Notes under the pieces: model-generated | What the model was told of the DNA's origin: nothing | The model's database searches: none | What the model saw: only the letters and a program-made list of their open reading frames with translations | Shown: positions 1 to 29,057 of the stretch, in pieces | Position numbering within the stretch: position 1 is the stretch's first letter | Layout of the letters: every line of letters begins with the position of its first letter | Position numbers and translations under genes: made by a program | NCBI RefSeq assembly: GCF_003369915.1 | Contig: NC_046674.1 | Coordinates: forward strand, 11,780,001-11,844,000 | Direction: 5' to 3' | Length of the DNA: 64,000 bases | DNA from: Drosophila miranda | Lineage: Eukaryota; Arthropoda; Insecta; Diptera; Drosophilidae

Positions 1-769
1 GATGGTAAAGATGGCTCTCTGGTAATACATTGGGCACAATGTAAAAGGTGGATTTGATATATAGAGAATAGGTTTCCAGATTGTTGGCTGGTTAGGAAGT
101 TAATTAAAGTTTATTTAGGAAAACACCGGCTGTTTATTCAAAACAAAAGGAAAAAATGCGGAGCGCATTTACCTTTAAATAATTCGTGGCGTAGTCATTT
201 GAATCGAAACCCTATTTGCCATATACTTGGATTCTATGAATATGTCAATAAATGCCACATCAGCTGTAGAGCTTTAAGTATCTAAAACGTTCTGCATATG
301 CGTGTATTTTTGTCTGTATTTTATCTGTATTTTTGGATTTCAAAAAGATTGTAAGGGGGAAAGCACAGCATAGCTACATATATAATGGAGAGAGATCGCT
401 AGCTTACAACATTCCCGCTCGTTTAAGTCTCTAATGCTAACATATTTTTCACACGACCGTGTGTCAGAGTATACATTTATTTGGGACATATTTCCTTCGA
501 ATGAATGACACTTTGGAAATCTTTATAAAATCCTTAATTGTTAAAATATTGTGCAAAGTGAAAATTAAGACTTTTGTCTGATCAAGATTGATCAAGATCC
601 ATTTCAATGTAGCTTTCAAAGCCAACAAACTCTTCAGTAATTTGCATAGGGCTTTAGTAAAAATGGAATTAATTCGACAATCACATCATTTATAATACTA
701 AATTTTTTTGGAAAAGCTGTGTAAATTAAATAAAAAGAAGGAAAAGGAACTTTGTGAGGCGTGGCAAGG

Positions 770-1430
770 ACCGCGGTTCTACATTTATGCCCGATACTCA
801 GTTAGTATGGTTGTTGTCTCGTTTCCCTCCGCCAGAGGGAGAGAGAAGGACTAAGCGCGTGGACGGGGTAGAGTAGCCACTGCAATTTCATTTCTTCCTT
901 TTGGCTATAATAATGATCTGATCTGATCGAAAATCGGCAATCTGGTAGATATAGTTCTCTATGGTCCTGCGTTTTCGGTTCTTTTGTATCTTTAAATTGT
1001 GGGCGTCGCAGATTTTAGCCCTTTGTGGGGCCGGTTTCAAAATTTTGTATTCAGTATGATATCACATGATGTTTGGTTGCTCTAGCTTTAATAGTCTCTG
1101 AGAACTAGGCGTCAAGCAAGACGGACTGACGGAGAAACAGCCATGGCTACATCGACTCGTCTATTGATGCTGATCGAGAATATATATACTTGCGCGCGCA
1201 AAGTGTCCAGTGTGCTAGTTGATCTTGGTATCAACCCTGATTAACCAGGATCCAGTCCGTGTGAACTCGATCGAGTGTGCTTCGGTTGTAAAAGTAAGTA
1301 TTAAGTGCGAAATGAGCAACAAGAGAAGGCTTTATGGGTTCGGAAACGTTTCCTTCTGGGTGTTACCCACCATAAATCGAATATACCCCAACAGTTTTGG
1401 AGTATCGGGTATAATTCAAGCATGCTAAAG
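770..1430 (+). repeat. Dispersed repeat family, copy A
   Basis: The reverse complement of this stretch matches 10095-10790 block by block. Shared blocks include the tail with a GGGTGTTACCC-like box (1355-1415), the block GACGGACTGACGG near 1122, the TATTGATGCTGATCGAG block (1163-1180), and the block GTGGC near CTATAATAATGATC (about 900-920). Partial copies occur at about 17780, 24090, 30130 and 50080. I could not assign a named family. No coding potential is visible, so it looks like a non-autonomous or decayed element. Confidence 0.7.
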
Positions 1431-2245
1431 TGGTACGTCCCTGAAGATAGATCCTTAGTTATTTTGGAGGTGCATAAAATAATAGGAAAAATGTTTTCCT
1501 TTCCAAATCCATTTAAATCAAAGGATTTATATTTATCAACGAAAGCACCTCATTGAACAGAAAATAAATTTGAACTGAATCAAAAATTCTGAGTATGTTT
1601 ATTATATTGCCTATGATAAGAGCTTGTGGTTAGAGTACACCGGAGTTCTTTGGTTACTTTACAATCGGGAATTTCCTGGTTCAGTTTCTGTAAAACATTT
1701 ATGATATGATTTTTTCATAGTACCTTTCGATCTGTGGATATTGAGATGATTTTTGTGAAATGTTTTCATTTTCCTGTTCATTACTACCACCTTTGATTTC
1801 AATTAGTTGTCAGCAACTGTACCTACCTAATTTATAATATGAGCATATTTTACAAAAATGTTCATATTAAAAGAAAATGTTATTAGTGTAAATATGTACA
1901 TACATACACAAGACTATATCTTTGACATATGTATGCACATACGTACGTACATATGTATTTGTGGCCTTATATGTTAAAGCCTTCACACTCTCATATGTAA
2001 ATATGTACATATGTACTTAGTACATGGAGAGAGGGAAAATGCTGGAGAGTATAAAGTACCCGAAGCGAAGGCAATGGGGCACGTACCACTGGCAATATTT
2101 CAGCGTCCGAGCGCGCAACATCAATGCCCAATGCCTGGGTTTTTCCCAGTAGCAAAAGTTACAACCCTAAGGGCACACAGTGCTCGTTGCCGTTGCCGTT
2201 GCCAACCCCAGCTTTCCGCATTATTTTCCAACCCCTATATGCATC

Positions 2246-2270
2246 CACACACACACACACACACACACAC
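2246..2270. repeat. (CA)n microsatellite
   Basis: An uninterrupted CA dinucleotide run of about 12 copies. It is followed by a looser GTATCTGTATCTGTG-type region (2290-2365). Confidence 0.95.
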
Positions 2271-2420
2271 TCTCGTAGATACCTACGTATGTATCTATGT
2301 ATGTGTCCGTATCTGTATCTGCGTGAAGCTGTGTGCCGCCGCCCGTATCTGTGTATCTGTGTGTGCAGAAGCTGCAGTCGCAGCCTCTGGGTTCGGCCCA
2401 TTGTCTAGTAGTCCGCTTAC

Positions 2421-2446
2421 GGGGCGGGGCTTCCGAAATATAAATG
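2421..2446 (+). promoter_or_regulatory. Candidate core promoter: GC box plus TATA
   Basis: A GC box (GGGGCGGGGC, 2421-2430) stands directly before TATAAAT (2439-2445). It lies about 1 kb upstream of the TfAP-2 start codon. The DNA between is GC-richer than its surroundings and has a CAG/GGC-rich stretch (2850-2930), as in long fly 5' UTRs. A transcription start near 2470 would be expected, but no start-site data are available. This is a motif match only. Confidence 0.3.
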
Positions 2447-2834
2447 GCTGTAGCTGCTCTCGGCTCACTATATGCTACATGCACTACCAGATACACGGCA
2501 CGGGCTCGCTCAAGTGGTATTGGTAGTACGGCTAACTATGCTCTCTTTACAGGTTTCGCTCGCTCTCTTGCGCTCTTTATTTGTGCTTCTGCTTCTGTAA
2601 CGTGGTGCTCTCAGCATCTCAATCCGTGGCATGTGGCATGGATGGTTCTCTTTGGCGACGCGAGAGCGTAGAACCTGCTCCACGCGCCTTGTGTGTATGG
2701 CTCGAAGAGCTACCTACCACCACCCATACCACGACACAGATTCATCAAGCCAGCGAACGGGCTTAGGCTTTGGGCGTTTTTCCTATGTGTTTGTAAATAA
2801 GTCCATACATACACGGGTATATAGATATACGTAT

Positions 2835-3044
2835 ATGGGGTTGGAGGTGGGGAACGGCAACGGCAGCACCAACAGCACCAGCAGCAACGACAACGGCAGC
2901 AGCAGCGGCAGCATCAGCATCGCTGTAGTACATCCCCCGAAGGTTTTTGGGTCCAACCTGAAAATCCAACTTCAGTCGAAATATTACCGTCTGTGGCTGT
3001 GCAAAGGTAGAATTTTGTTTGCGGGTTTTTTCTTTTTCCACTGA
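2835..3044 (+). other. Possible upstream ORF in the TfAP-2 5' leader
   Basis: A 69-codon open frame rich in Asn, Ser and Gly comes from the CAG/GGC-type repeat at 2850-2930. It ends 405 bases before the TfAP-2 ATG. It has no recognisable domain. If the leader starts near 2470 this would be a uORF. It may equally be a simple-sequence artefact. Confidence 0.2.
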
Positions 3045-3449
3045 ATATTGTGCAGTGTGCAGTGTACTCGACATTTGACCGATTCCGATCGCGGTGTAAC
3101 TTTTTTTTATGGAAGCCTTTGGATTGCCAACGATTTAACCCGACGCCACACGCAAATCTACGCAGTGTATTGATTGTACATACGAATAGATACGAGTGCT
3201 CGATAAGCAAATAGAAACTTTAAAATACGATACTCGTAAAGACTCGCAGTTGCCTTACTCAGTGCCAAAAATCAATTTTTAATAATTACTTAGTGATTGT
3301 ACCTGTCAAAGTAACAGCAAAAAAAAAAAAAAAACGGAAACAAAAACAAAAACAAACACAAAAACAAAAACAACAAAAATACGGAGACAAATCTACGCAT
3401 ATGCATTCTATTTAAATCAAAGCACTATACTACTGTTACTTAAATAAAA

Positions 3450-19485
<16,036 letters not shown>

Positions 19486-20125
19486 TAGGCCTAGTGTATA
19501 TTGCCACAGATAAAAGCAAATAGTATTTTAAGGATAACTTTCAATACGTTAGATACGGCAACCATAAAATAATAGCATACCTGTAAATTAATTTATTTAG
19601 CTAAGGTGTAAATTATTCAATTTTTTTTGTAACTTAATCAGTAATTTTAATGGAAAATATTCAAATCTATAATATACATCTAATTTATTTAGAAAACAAT
19701 GCATCGACTCTTTACAACTATTAAAACGAGATGATCTTTAAAAATAAATTCATTTGTAAGTAGAGATGATTAAAAAGTATTCATTTTTAATTTTCTATGT
19801 AACTTAACTTACAATTTAAAGATTTTAAACTGATGCGAACGAATAAAATGTGTTTTTAAAACTATTGCTTATCAATCTTTAATATTTAACACACACAGAA
19901 ATCAAAGAGAGTGGCAAAGAAGAGTTGATCAATCATGACATCATCTACGGCTCATAGACCAGTCAGCTGTCGGGATCTCGGATTCCGCGTCTCCAGGTGC
20001 CGCAGAGCAGCGGTCCTCCGCCGTTCTGGTTAAATTAGCTGTGTTTTAATATTTTTTCAATATTTAAAGAAAAAAACTCGTGACAAAAGTATATGGAATG
20101 CCCATTAGCATTGTCTAACATTTAT
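19486..20125. other. Convergent 3' ends of TfAP-2 and S1P
   Basis: Plus-strand AATAAA signals at 19744-19749 and 19842-19847 could end the TfAP-2 transcript. For S1P the only clear minus-strand AATAAA (20121-20126 on the plus strand) overlaps its stop codon. Its 3' UTR may therefore be very short, or it may use a variant signal. No gene is seen in the roughly 640-bp spacer. Confidence 0.5.
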
Positions 20126-23100
20126 TTACAAAATAAATCGTCTTTTCACAAACAAGATAAATAATACAATAACAATTAAACTTAAACTGAGGATAAACAT
20201 CATTGACGTTCCTAAACTAAAGTCTGCTTGGCTCCCAATTAGATATTCAGCCTCTTGTGAGCACTTAATAATCTCCGCATCCAAAATTTGTTTAATAAGA
20301 TCGTTTTGCTGCTCTGTAAATAAAAAAACAAAATTGGTTATGCATTGCGGGGTTCGGTTAATCGAATTTGCAATACCTTCACGTTCACTTGTGAACCACT
20401 CCACGATAGGTGCTTCCAGATGGTGATTATCTTTGTTCGATGTAGCGGCTATCCAGTCAAGCTCTTCGCAATGCGTCAGTCTGCTATTTATTTCAGTAAC
20501 ATCAGGCGAAACAGCTTTAGAGTTGTTACTGGATATTCTTAAAGGTAAGGGGGTCTCTTTCATTTTCTTAAATTCTGATATACGGTTTAGGTTCTGCAGC
20601 AAGCTTGATTTGTGTGAATTCATGGCAAAGTCTAAGAAGGTAATCAAAAGCCAGTAGCAAGCCTTCTCTATATGTGTTGAGTCGAGGCAGTTGGAGTCCC
20701 CATATATAGCAATGCGTCCTTGGTGTGGAACATTCATATTTTGAAAGTAGCTTAAGTTACGTTTGCTCATTTTAGGTCGTAGGAATCTACTTTTGAATTT
20801 CGAGTTATCGGTCGAAAGGGTGTTACCCATATTGTTACCATCATTGCTTTCTAAGCTGCTGGAATTTGTTTGAAATAACCCCAGAATCGGTACAACTTTT
20901 TTGGGTTCCTTTTTCGAAGATTTTGAGCTCATCATAATCTGAAAAAATTGAGTTAATAAATGTACATTAATCCTTGAGGAAATTCTCTATAAATTTACCG
21001 ATCGGCCTTGGTCGTTTAAACTGGTTCCTACTACAACATCATTTGGATTGGATGGAAATTTTACAATTGTGGCGCCACTAGCATAATACATCGAATGGTC
21101 GCCAAGTTTAAAGTGTCCCTCTCCAACAAAGTCACCAAACGCGATTCCAAACGGTTTCAATAGATCATTTAGAGCTGGAATATTAGCGCCACCAGTGTCT
21201 GGTATCCACCATTGTCTAGTATTCTCGTCGAAGAATTTTATTTTCTTCATCACTGTTGTGTTGTACCAATCAGCAAATATGACTACGCTTAGGCCGTCCT
21301 TATGAACATGTTCCTTTAGAATATGCACCTCATCGTCATCAAATTCTTTCTCAGGATCTACAATCAATAAAGTGCCATAATCTGAGGCGTTGAAGCATGT
21401 GTACGGTTCACGCAAGACATCAACGTAGTATCCAACGTTTCGTAAATATGTGTACATGTCCTTAAAATTTGTATGTATGTGGTCCGCTCTCCAATCCAGA
21501 GGATCGGATTTAACCTTTAAATCATCTCGCGGTATATACCTAGGAGGGTACCTCAAGCTATGGTACTGGTCCCACAAAATTCTTTTATTCCTGGGCGGTT
21601 TTCTTGTTACTTTTATGGTTAGCGGAAAAATCACTTCACATAAAAGTGTTTCGTTTTTTTTGTCTCTTAAACTTTCAACAATTAGAGATATGTTTCCTTT
21701 CGAAACGCCTTCATAGTCTTCACCATCTTTATTAACAGCTGAAGCGAATTAAAGATGTTTTTTAACAACATTATCAAGGACCTTTTCGTTAATGACACTT
21801 ACCAATATAAACGGACATCCATCCAGTCCACGGCCAGAGAATAGGGGAAAATCTTGTTGATATTTTGAGAAAGTGTCCGTTATGATCAACATCTGGAATC
21901 CATTTGGGAGCACCTACAACACGACTGGTAACTGATATTCCGTTGAGTATTGTAACATTCACGATTGCCACGGAGCTCCCAAAGTAAAGCGGCTGAGAGC
22001 TATATGGCCACATGTAATTCGAGGTAAAATCAAGCAATGGTGGAATTAGGCTAATTTTCGGCCTATACGATAACAAGCTTTGCATACTTTTCAAAAGGCT
22101 AAGCTTTCCTTGGCCCTGCTCAAACATGTTGTAGGTCGGAAGTTTTTCGGCTCCTTCTATGATTACTTGTTTTAAGGATGCAGGGTTTATCAGTTCAATT
22201 CTATGAAATGCACCGCTTATAAGCAACGCTGCTACACCTGCAACAACTGGCGATGAAACTGAAGTTCCCGATAGACGTCTACAGCCTGTGCGTACATCAC
22301 TGCCTTCCACTTGGCTCCCATAGGTGACTATATCTAGCCCTAGTCTTCCGTAGCCAAGAGGAAGCTCCCATGTGGTCATACCTCGGGAACTGAACTTTGC
22401 AATTTTATCATCAAATTGAATACCGCCTACACCTATCACGTCGCTCTGATCACCAGGATTGTTAAGAGTCCCATATAGGGGGCCATCATTTCCAGCTGAT
22501 GACACCATTATAACATTATTGGCTGACAATTCCAGAACCTTTTCCACGAACGGTGAATCCATAAAATCTGGTCCACCTATACTAAGGTTGAGGATGTTCA
22601 CTTTTCTATGTATCGCATAGTTAAAAGCATCCAAGAACCACGAAGTGTAGGAAACCTAAAATATGCAGGATTTAGTTAGCTTATTTCATTGATTAATCCA
22701 AAATTGCTTCACCTGAGAGTTTGTAAAGACTTTAAAGATGTACAACTCAGCGTCAGGAGCAAGACCAAGGCACTCTTTGGATGATGCTATCACCCCGGCG
22801 ACGAATGTGCCATGGCTAACTCTATCGTCCAGAGACTTTTCATTTGTCCAATTAGTTCGCTCCTTGACATTTCGGAAATGTGGATGATTTTTGGTCAAAC
22901 CAGTATCAAAAATAGCTACTTTGACTCCTTTTCCTGTTATACCCAGATTCCAAAGAACATTTGCATGCAATACTGAAGAAACTCGTCGCGAATGCTTTAC
23001 GTCCTCTTTACGTACTATTCCTAGAGTACGACGGCTTTTATATGCTAGAGTTGCATTAAAGTTCCATGCCAGGGTGCGTTGCACACTTCGCTGCGGGACG

Positions 23101-23507
23101 ACTGCCTTAACTGATGGATGAGATGTGACTGTCTTTACAATATGCTCTATTGACGACCTTTTGCCGTCTAAAATCCGTAAGATATCAAAATCACTTGGAT
23201 ATTGACTTGCCAAATTATTTCGAGGTAAGATTCTCCAACCTGTTATCTATAATGTAAATGTTTATAATTAAAAGGTGATTGCACATCATTGATCATTGAT
23301 ACATACATTGGAACTCAACAGCTTAGTTTGTATATAGGACTCTCTGACCGTAGAAAAGTACTTAAAATGAAATTGAACAATGAACTCATTTGGCACGACA
23401 GTGGTTTTAAATGTGTCTTTGTCTGAGACCGAGCATGCAGGAATACATTGAAACAAAATCAATCCGCTTATTGCATTTATGACACAAATAATAGTAGACA
23501 CATTCAT
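20126..23507 (-). CDS. S1P: Site-1 protease (membrane-bound subtilisin, MBTPS1 homologue)
   Basis: Golgi serine protease that makes the first cut in SREBP- and ATF6-type membrane transcription factors. Exons: 23307-23507, 22713-23246, 21803-22655, 20999-21738, 20126-20938, giving 1046 codons (1025 if a likely 63-nt intron at 20314-20376 is removed). Human S1P has 1052. Exon 1 codes a hydrophobic signal segment. The catalytic Asp is in [10 protein letters not shown] (residue about 181), His in SHGTFVAGV (about 212), oxyanion Asn in SSAGNDGP (about 301) and Ser in [13 protein letters not shown] (about 377). These spacings equal the human ones (31, 89 and 76 residues). RRTL just upstream of the catalytic unit resembles a self-cleavage site. 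[18 protein letters not shown] and the terminal membrane span ([18 protein letters not shown]) are also family hallmarks. DRE motifs stand 78-94 bp upstream. Confidence 0.95.
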
Positions 23508-23584
23508 TTAGGTTGACAGTTAAAAATAAGCTAAGTTAAAATAAGAAGACATAAATAAACAAAAGAACCGAACTAGAGCTGCAA

Positions 23585-23601
23585 TATCGATAAATATCGA
23601 T
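23585..23601 (-). promoter_or_regulatory. Tandem DRE motifs upstream of S1P
   Basis: A perfect palindromic DRE, TATCGATA (23585-23592), is followed by a second TATCGAT (23595-23601). DREF binds this motif at housekeeping promoters in flies. The pair sits 78-94 bp upstream of the S1P start codon, a typical position. Because the site is palindromic it cannot show direction by itself. Confidence 0.75.
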
Positions 23602-24628
23602 GGGTTTGTAGCCCTAGGATCAGATGTTTATTTTTAGTGCGGTTGAATTTGGCAAAAGATAAAATCTAAACAGTAGTGGTACTCCTGAAAACGATTCAAT
23701 TTTGCTTAAGATTTATTGCACCAGTTCTTGGAAGTACAGAGATTTCGTTTTTTATATCCCTCTTGCTGACTAACTACTGACTAATACAAAAACAGAGACA
23801 GACTTGTGGGAAAAGCCTGCAGTGAGAGTAAGAGAGATATCGTTATCTTGGCTTTCTAGTTGAGCTGGGAGCAGTGCTGCGGCAGAAATGGTTGGTTTTT
23901 TAGATCCAATTTTGCTGGCTGTCACAAATATTGTAACAAATAGTGCCTCAGTTCTTCGACTGATAGCGAGGCGACGTGTCTATAGACGGCTACGCACACT
24001 AATTTTTCGTTTTGTCTAAGATCATATGGTTGTTAATAATTATTTCATGAACAAATGCAGGGTCATCGACATTAAGTACAATCTAGACGCAAGCGGAAAC
24101 GCTTCTCTCTGGGTATTAAACACATTCACATTCACCACAAAATAAGTATATTCCTAAACTATTCGAGTACAGGGTATACAAAGATATTGAATTTGAATTT
24201 TCTATGAGTTTTTTGGGGTCACCACTAATGTAGTAATCGAAATAAATTTTGGTCACATTTTTTCGTAAGCACCGGCAAAAAAATTTTTTAATTCAAGCAA
24301 AATAACTGTATGTTAGCGATAAACGCTTTGTTTTGTAAAGCAATTAATTGTTCGTCATGTATAAGTACTTTAATTGTATAAAAAATAAGCGTCGTTTCTC
24401 AGTTCCTATAGTTTCATACACATGTGTGAGCGCACAATAATATTGTGTATATGAAAATGTAAACAGTGCAAATTATACTAATTATATTAGGAATATACAC
24501 ACATATGCAAATTCATTTAGCATATTACATAAGCTTACAATGAATTACATTCAGAACAATAACAAAATTGTGTTCTTATTGTAGGGATTAACTAATTTGC
24601 GCGATTTTACCTGGAAGTAACTATAATC
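23602..24628. other. Spacer between the divergent genes S1P and 24629-26254
   Basis: No gene is visible. The segment 24090-24190 resembles the tail of the dispersed repeat family (CTCTCTGGGTATTAAACACA near 24103, ACTATTCGAGTACAGGGTAT near 24158). A possible 3' splice site (TTCTTATTGTAG, ending at 24585) lies about 44 bp before the downstream ATG and may close a 5' UTR intron. Confidence 0.45.
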
Positions 24629-26254
24629 ATGGAAGAGTTGTGCAGCAATTTTGGACATTCGAGTACTTCTAGTACTGGTAGCAATTCATCAATATCAGCT
24701 AAGACAGCATTGAGCGAGTGCTCAGCCGCTTGGATCAATTACTTGAGTGCTTTGAATAGTCTATGCACATCTGGTTCCAAGTTGGCACATTCCATAGCAG
24801 TCTTGGAGCAGTGGTCATTAAATGAAAAGCCGCTGTTTAACAATTATACGACATCTTATTTAACAAATTCATGGAATGATCTGGCCAGGTAAAATATATA
24901 TATGGATGCAATAAGACTCCAATCAGGGTGATATGAAACTATGATATACAGTAGCTTATGACATAAAATAAAATATTTAAAGGGAGTCTTATTGGGCATT
25001 AAAGTACTAATATGAACGACAATTCTTTTATCTCTATATGCTACATATGTATATTAACTGGCTTAAAATCACTATCTTAAACTTGTCCTATCTTCCCATA
25101 GGGCAACCACAGTGGCAACAGGTACTGTTAAAACTCACATGTTGGCTATACTACAGGACTTTGTTACCATACCGTCCGTGGATCAATCTGCTTCTATGAA
25201 TACCGAGCTGGAACAAAAACGACTCAGAGAGCATAATGAGCTTATCGTTCTGGAAAATGCACAATCAGTTATCAACATTCAGCATCAGTTTTGTGCAGCT
25301 AGCTACGATGCGTTTTCATCGCTGACATGCTGCTTCGTTTGTCAATCCCCAGTCGGGTTTCCGCATGAACAAGACTGTAGCGTTCTCAAGCAACGGTAAG
25401 AAATCTGCTCATTCTTCTAGTAAAGCCTTACCTTATCTCTAAATATTTGTTAATTATTAAAGATCTCAATACGATCAACGGTCACAGACCCCATCGCCAA
25501 ACTTGTGTGTCTCAAATGTAAAATCGGATTCGTCGAAAGGAAATTCGCTAACCGATCAGCGCCCTATTGCAATTGGAATTACGGAATCAGGTATTATAAT
25601 ACGATTACTATGTATTTTTACATATTCAAATCTTTTGTGTTTTTTTTTTTCTTTTTTCAAGTGGAACAGCAGCGTTGCCCATCGCCGGTACTAACGTTTC
25701 ATGATCCAAATCCAATGCAAGCTATTTTTGAACACACACGTGGTCCGTTGCCAAACCCAGGACACTTGCTTTCGATGAAGACACCATTTCACCGGAATGT
25801 AAAATCATCTTTGAGTTTCCCATTGTTTCCTTTAAATGGGCAGCGCCGTTGGTCAGAAGCTGCTGCTGGTGAAGTTATTGATGGAAACTCTACTGACCCT
25901 GAAAGCCAAATGAGGAGATGGTCCATGCCATGGGAAGCAACGAAGTCTGACACCAACACAGTGACGTGGAACCAAACCAGAATAATGCCAATGAATACTT
26001 TAAAGACTTCTTCTTATAAAATGTCTAGCTCTGACCGATACACTTCACATAATTCAGGTAACTATTCACATTTAAGCTCGTAAACTTTAATTACTAACCA
26101 TACCACTTCAGATGGAAACTGCCCTTTGCCATCAAGTAGTCAGGATGGTCTACTAGAAGCTATTCAGTTACTCTCTATAAAACCAACCACAATGAATCAA
26201 ATAAATCCTCATACTTGTATTCCGCCCACCTCTCCGGACGGCGGTATCGACTAA
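24629..26254 (+). CDS. Conserved-looking protein of unknown function (406 aa)
   Basis: I do not recognise this gene. Five exons (24629-24888, 25102-25395, 25463-25590, 25662-26057, 26112-26254) join in phase to 406 residues. The N-terminus is Ser-rich. Residues about 25-160 look helical: AWINYLSALNSLCTSGSKLA, then WNDLARATTVATGTVKTHML, then EQKRLREHNELIVLENAQSV. This could be a BAR/IMD-like or other helical bundle, which is inference. A Cys cluster (LTCCFVCQ) follows. The C-terminal half is polar and probably disordered. It has RRWSMP, which fits a mode-1 14-3-3 site (RxxSxP), and ends with SQDGLLEAIQLLS and TSPDGGID. There is no signal peptide or membrane span, so it is probably cytosolic. 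Normal codon use and clean splice sites support a real gene. Confidence 0.85.
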
Positions 26255-29057
26255 CTTTAAACTTGGATAAATTTTTAATTTGTTGTCAATGGATGTTTCG
26301 ACTTCATTATTTCATGTTTTTCTAATAGCGCTTCGGCTGTAAATACAACCAGCTAAATTTTTTCTTAGAACGAAAGGGGACACAAAAATGTTTTGATTGG
26401 CCCTAAGCCGCGGTAGTCTGGTCTTGTCTTATATGTTGTACCCGTGGCTATTATGCCTTAAAGTTCTGACTTTGTAGGGCATGACAAAGCATAAACTTTA
26501 CAATGCACTTTTTCTATGCAAAGGTACATCGTGCGTTTCACCAACTATCTCAACTGATAGTTGTGAAGCTGGTTTGCTCAGTATTTACATGTTCACTTAC
26601 CTGTATACAAGTACTCTTTTAAAGATGATTACACTGAAAACGAGCATTTTCCATCTATAGTATGTTAATCTACTAGTAAAAGAATTTATTTGTGCTGGTA
26701 TAATGCCATTCATTATAAGTAGGTAAATCTTACACACTTAATGCTAAGTAGATTTTCGGTTTTAAAATTTAAATTATGACACTAGTGAGATATTTTCTAT
26801 TTCTTATTCCTACGAACACTTATAGTTAAAATATCATAATTATACCAATAATATGATCTATCTTTCTGTTTTTTTAATGATGCTTACACATACGCACATT
26901 ATTTTTACACCCAAACATACATCTTTATGTGTGCATATGGCTTCATTTTTGTTTTTGTGGGTTACAAATATGTATTTTATAAGGTTATCCGTAGTTTACT
27001 ATTCGGTGTTCACTAATAGGGGGGATTTCTATCATACAGTTTGTCGTATTATATTTTTATTAATATAATATTATTACTAGATTATATAGGTATGTATATT
27101 TAATTATGTCTTTAGATATAAGTTGTACTTAATATTGTGGTATAGCTATCGATTAAAAAAATATTTTCGAAATGCCTTTACTTTAAGAGTTTGTGTACTG
27201 GTTGAATTAAAAAGTTGGATATTAACTTTAATGAATAAACAAATTAATCGTTGAGATGTTTCGGACTAAATCTTTTTTTTGCGTGACTTTTTCCACTTTG
27301 CATTAAAAATATACATAATTATATAAATAAGTGTGAGTCCTTATATACATATATTTATGTATGTATGTATGCACATATATACATATGTATATATTTAATA
27401 ATTGAACCGCAACCAATTCAAGTAATCAAACAAAAATGTTGAGTTTTGAGGCGGTGTTTTGCCAAATTTTTATATTTACATGTGTATGGTATATATCAAA
27501 TATATATTAAACATATACATACATTTACGCATGCAACTGTACTGTATATTTATGTAGATATAGATACATCTATGTAAATACAATATTTGGCATAAGCATG
27601 TTGACTATTTAAAAGGTGTCTAATTTTTCTTCATCATTATAGCTACAATGCAAGAGTACTACGTATACTACTACGTATGCACAAGACATTGAGCGATTCT
27701 AACAATTTTTGTGTTCACAGTGTGTATATGAGTACTGACAATTTAAAAGGATACGATTTCGAACCCCAAATGTGTAAGGATACCGGATCTTTAAGTTCTG
27801 CACAATGCAAAAAGTTTTAGAAACCTTCAAAGTACATAAGTCAGAGTATATGCCCCTTTAAGGTTTAAAAAATGTATCATATTCATATTAATATAATATA
27901 AAGTACGAGTACCAAACAAATTCTGGGCCCATGTAAGAACAAAATGCCTAACTTAACCAATGCAAAAAATGATTCGAATTAAATTTACAGTCGCTTTGGG
28001 TTCAAACACTTAATATAAATCAATGGTGTTCAAACGTGGGGAGGTTTTAATTGTGTTGCCTTTGTGACTTCAACAAATTTGACAACTTACAAATAAGCAT
28101 ACCATAAGATATATTACCTTTGGGAGGTATGGCGATATGCATCGTATAAAAGTGTTAATCATTATATCTAAATATGATAATATTTGTATGTAGTTGTGTA
28201 TCTAAGTATTTTATATATGTATGTAGATATATGTATGTACTACGGCATTGACATTCAATGAGTTATTTTCTAAGTACATTCATAAATACATATGCTTGTA
28301 CACATAGTTATACATGTTATTTTACTTGGAGGCTTTCTGACATTTGGATTTGAATATTTACAATATTTCATATTTTCGCTTACATTTTCAAGAATGACTG
28401 TATTACAAAATGTGATATTTTGGGGATGGGGATACCATATAGCTGAGATAATTAAAAATAGAAAATTATACGCGTAAAGCTTTGCGGTACTCCCGCAAGG
28501 ACAAAGGAACGACCTTTTTTTTTCTTTGTCCTGTTCTTGATACTTCGAAAATTATATACATAAATGATATATGTACATATATTCCTAATCAGCATCAACA
28601 CCGAGCAATGGCCAACTGTCTGTAGAAACACTTGGATATCGTAGACAAAACTTTCTATAACTACCCAATTTGATCGAGATGGGTCTTCTATTGTGCTCAC
28701 CACAGGAGCATGTGTCTTTTTTATGTATGTATGATGTGCATTCTTGCATCAATTATTAAAATAACTATATTTAATAGAAGCGTTATGGCGTTATAGCTAC
28801 TGAAAACGGAATGCAAGAACGACTGCCACCACAAACAATAGTTTTCTTGATAGAGATTTTTAGAGTTTAGACTATTAGAATAACTTTCTATAAAGAACAT
28901 AAGATTAAGATTATTATATTCAGATTTCAATCTTGTTACGTTCTTCTTAGTGTACATACATACATATACATACGTATAAATATGAATAATTATTTGCTAA
29001 AGTTTTAGTAAGGCACCTTTTAAATTATATTTGCAAATAAATGTTTAACGCAATATT
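26255..29057. other. AT-rich gap of 2.8 kb
   Basis: No gene is supported. The proximal part is presumably the 3' UTR of the gene at 24629-26254. From 27330 to 27600 and 28180 to 28310 there are TATGTATG/CATATATA microsatellite-like runs. Short open frames here (for example 28452-28703 minus) show no family features and have AT-driven composition. Confidence 0.5.

Larger units (their letters stand above)
1..2420. other. Upstream non-coding DNA with a dispersed repeat
   Basis: I see no gene in this stretch. It is AT-rich with short TATGTACATA-type runs (about 1890-2010). It contains one copy of a dispersed repeat (about 770-1430), listed separately. The open frames here have no family resemblance and overlap repeats. 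It may hold distal regulatory DNA for TfAP-2, but nothing in the sequence proves that. Confidence 0.5.

Noticed and set aside
2011..2526. A 171-codon plus-strand open frame
   Set aside because: It runs through the (CA)n microsatellite and GC box, has no domain, and reads open on several frames of both strands because of simple-sequence composition.
28452..28703. Possible small gene or transposon gag fragment on the minus strand
   Set aside because: The frame is open for 83 codons but has no recognised motif, and the downstream half is low-complexity AT/K-rich sequence.
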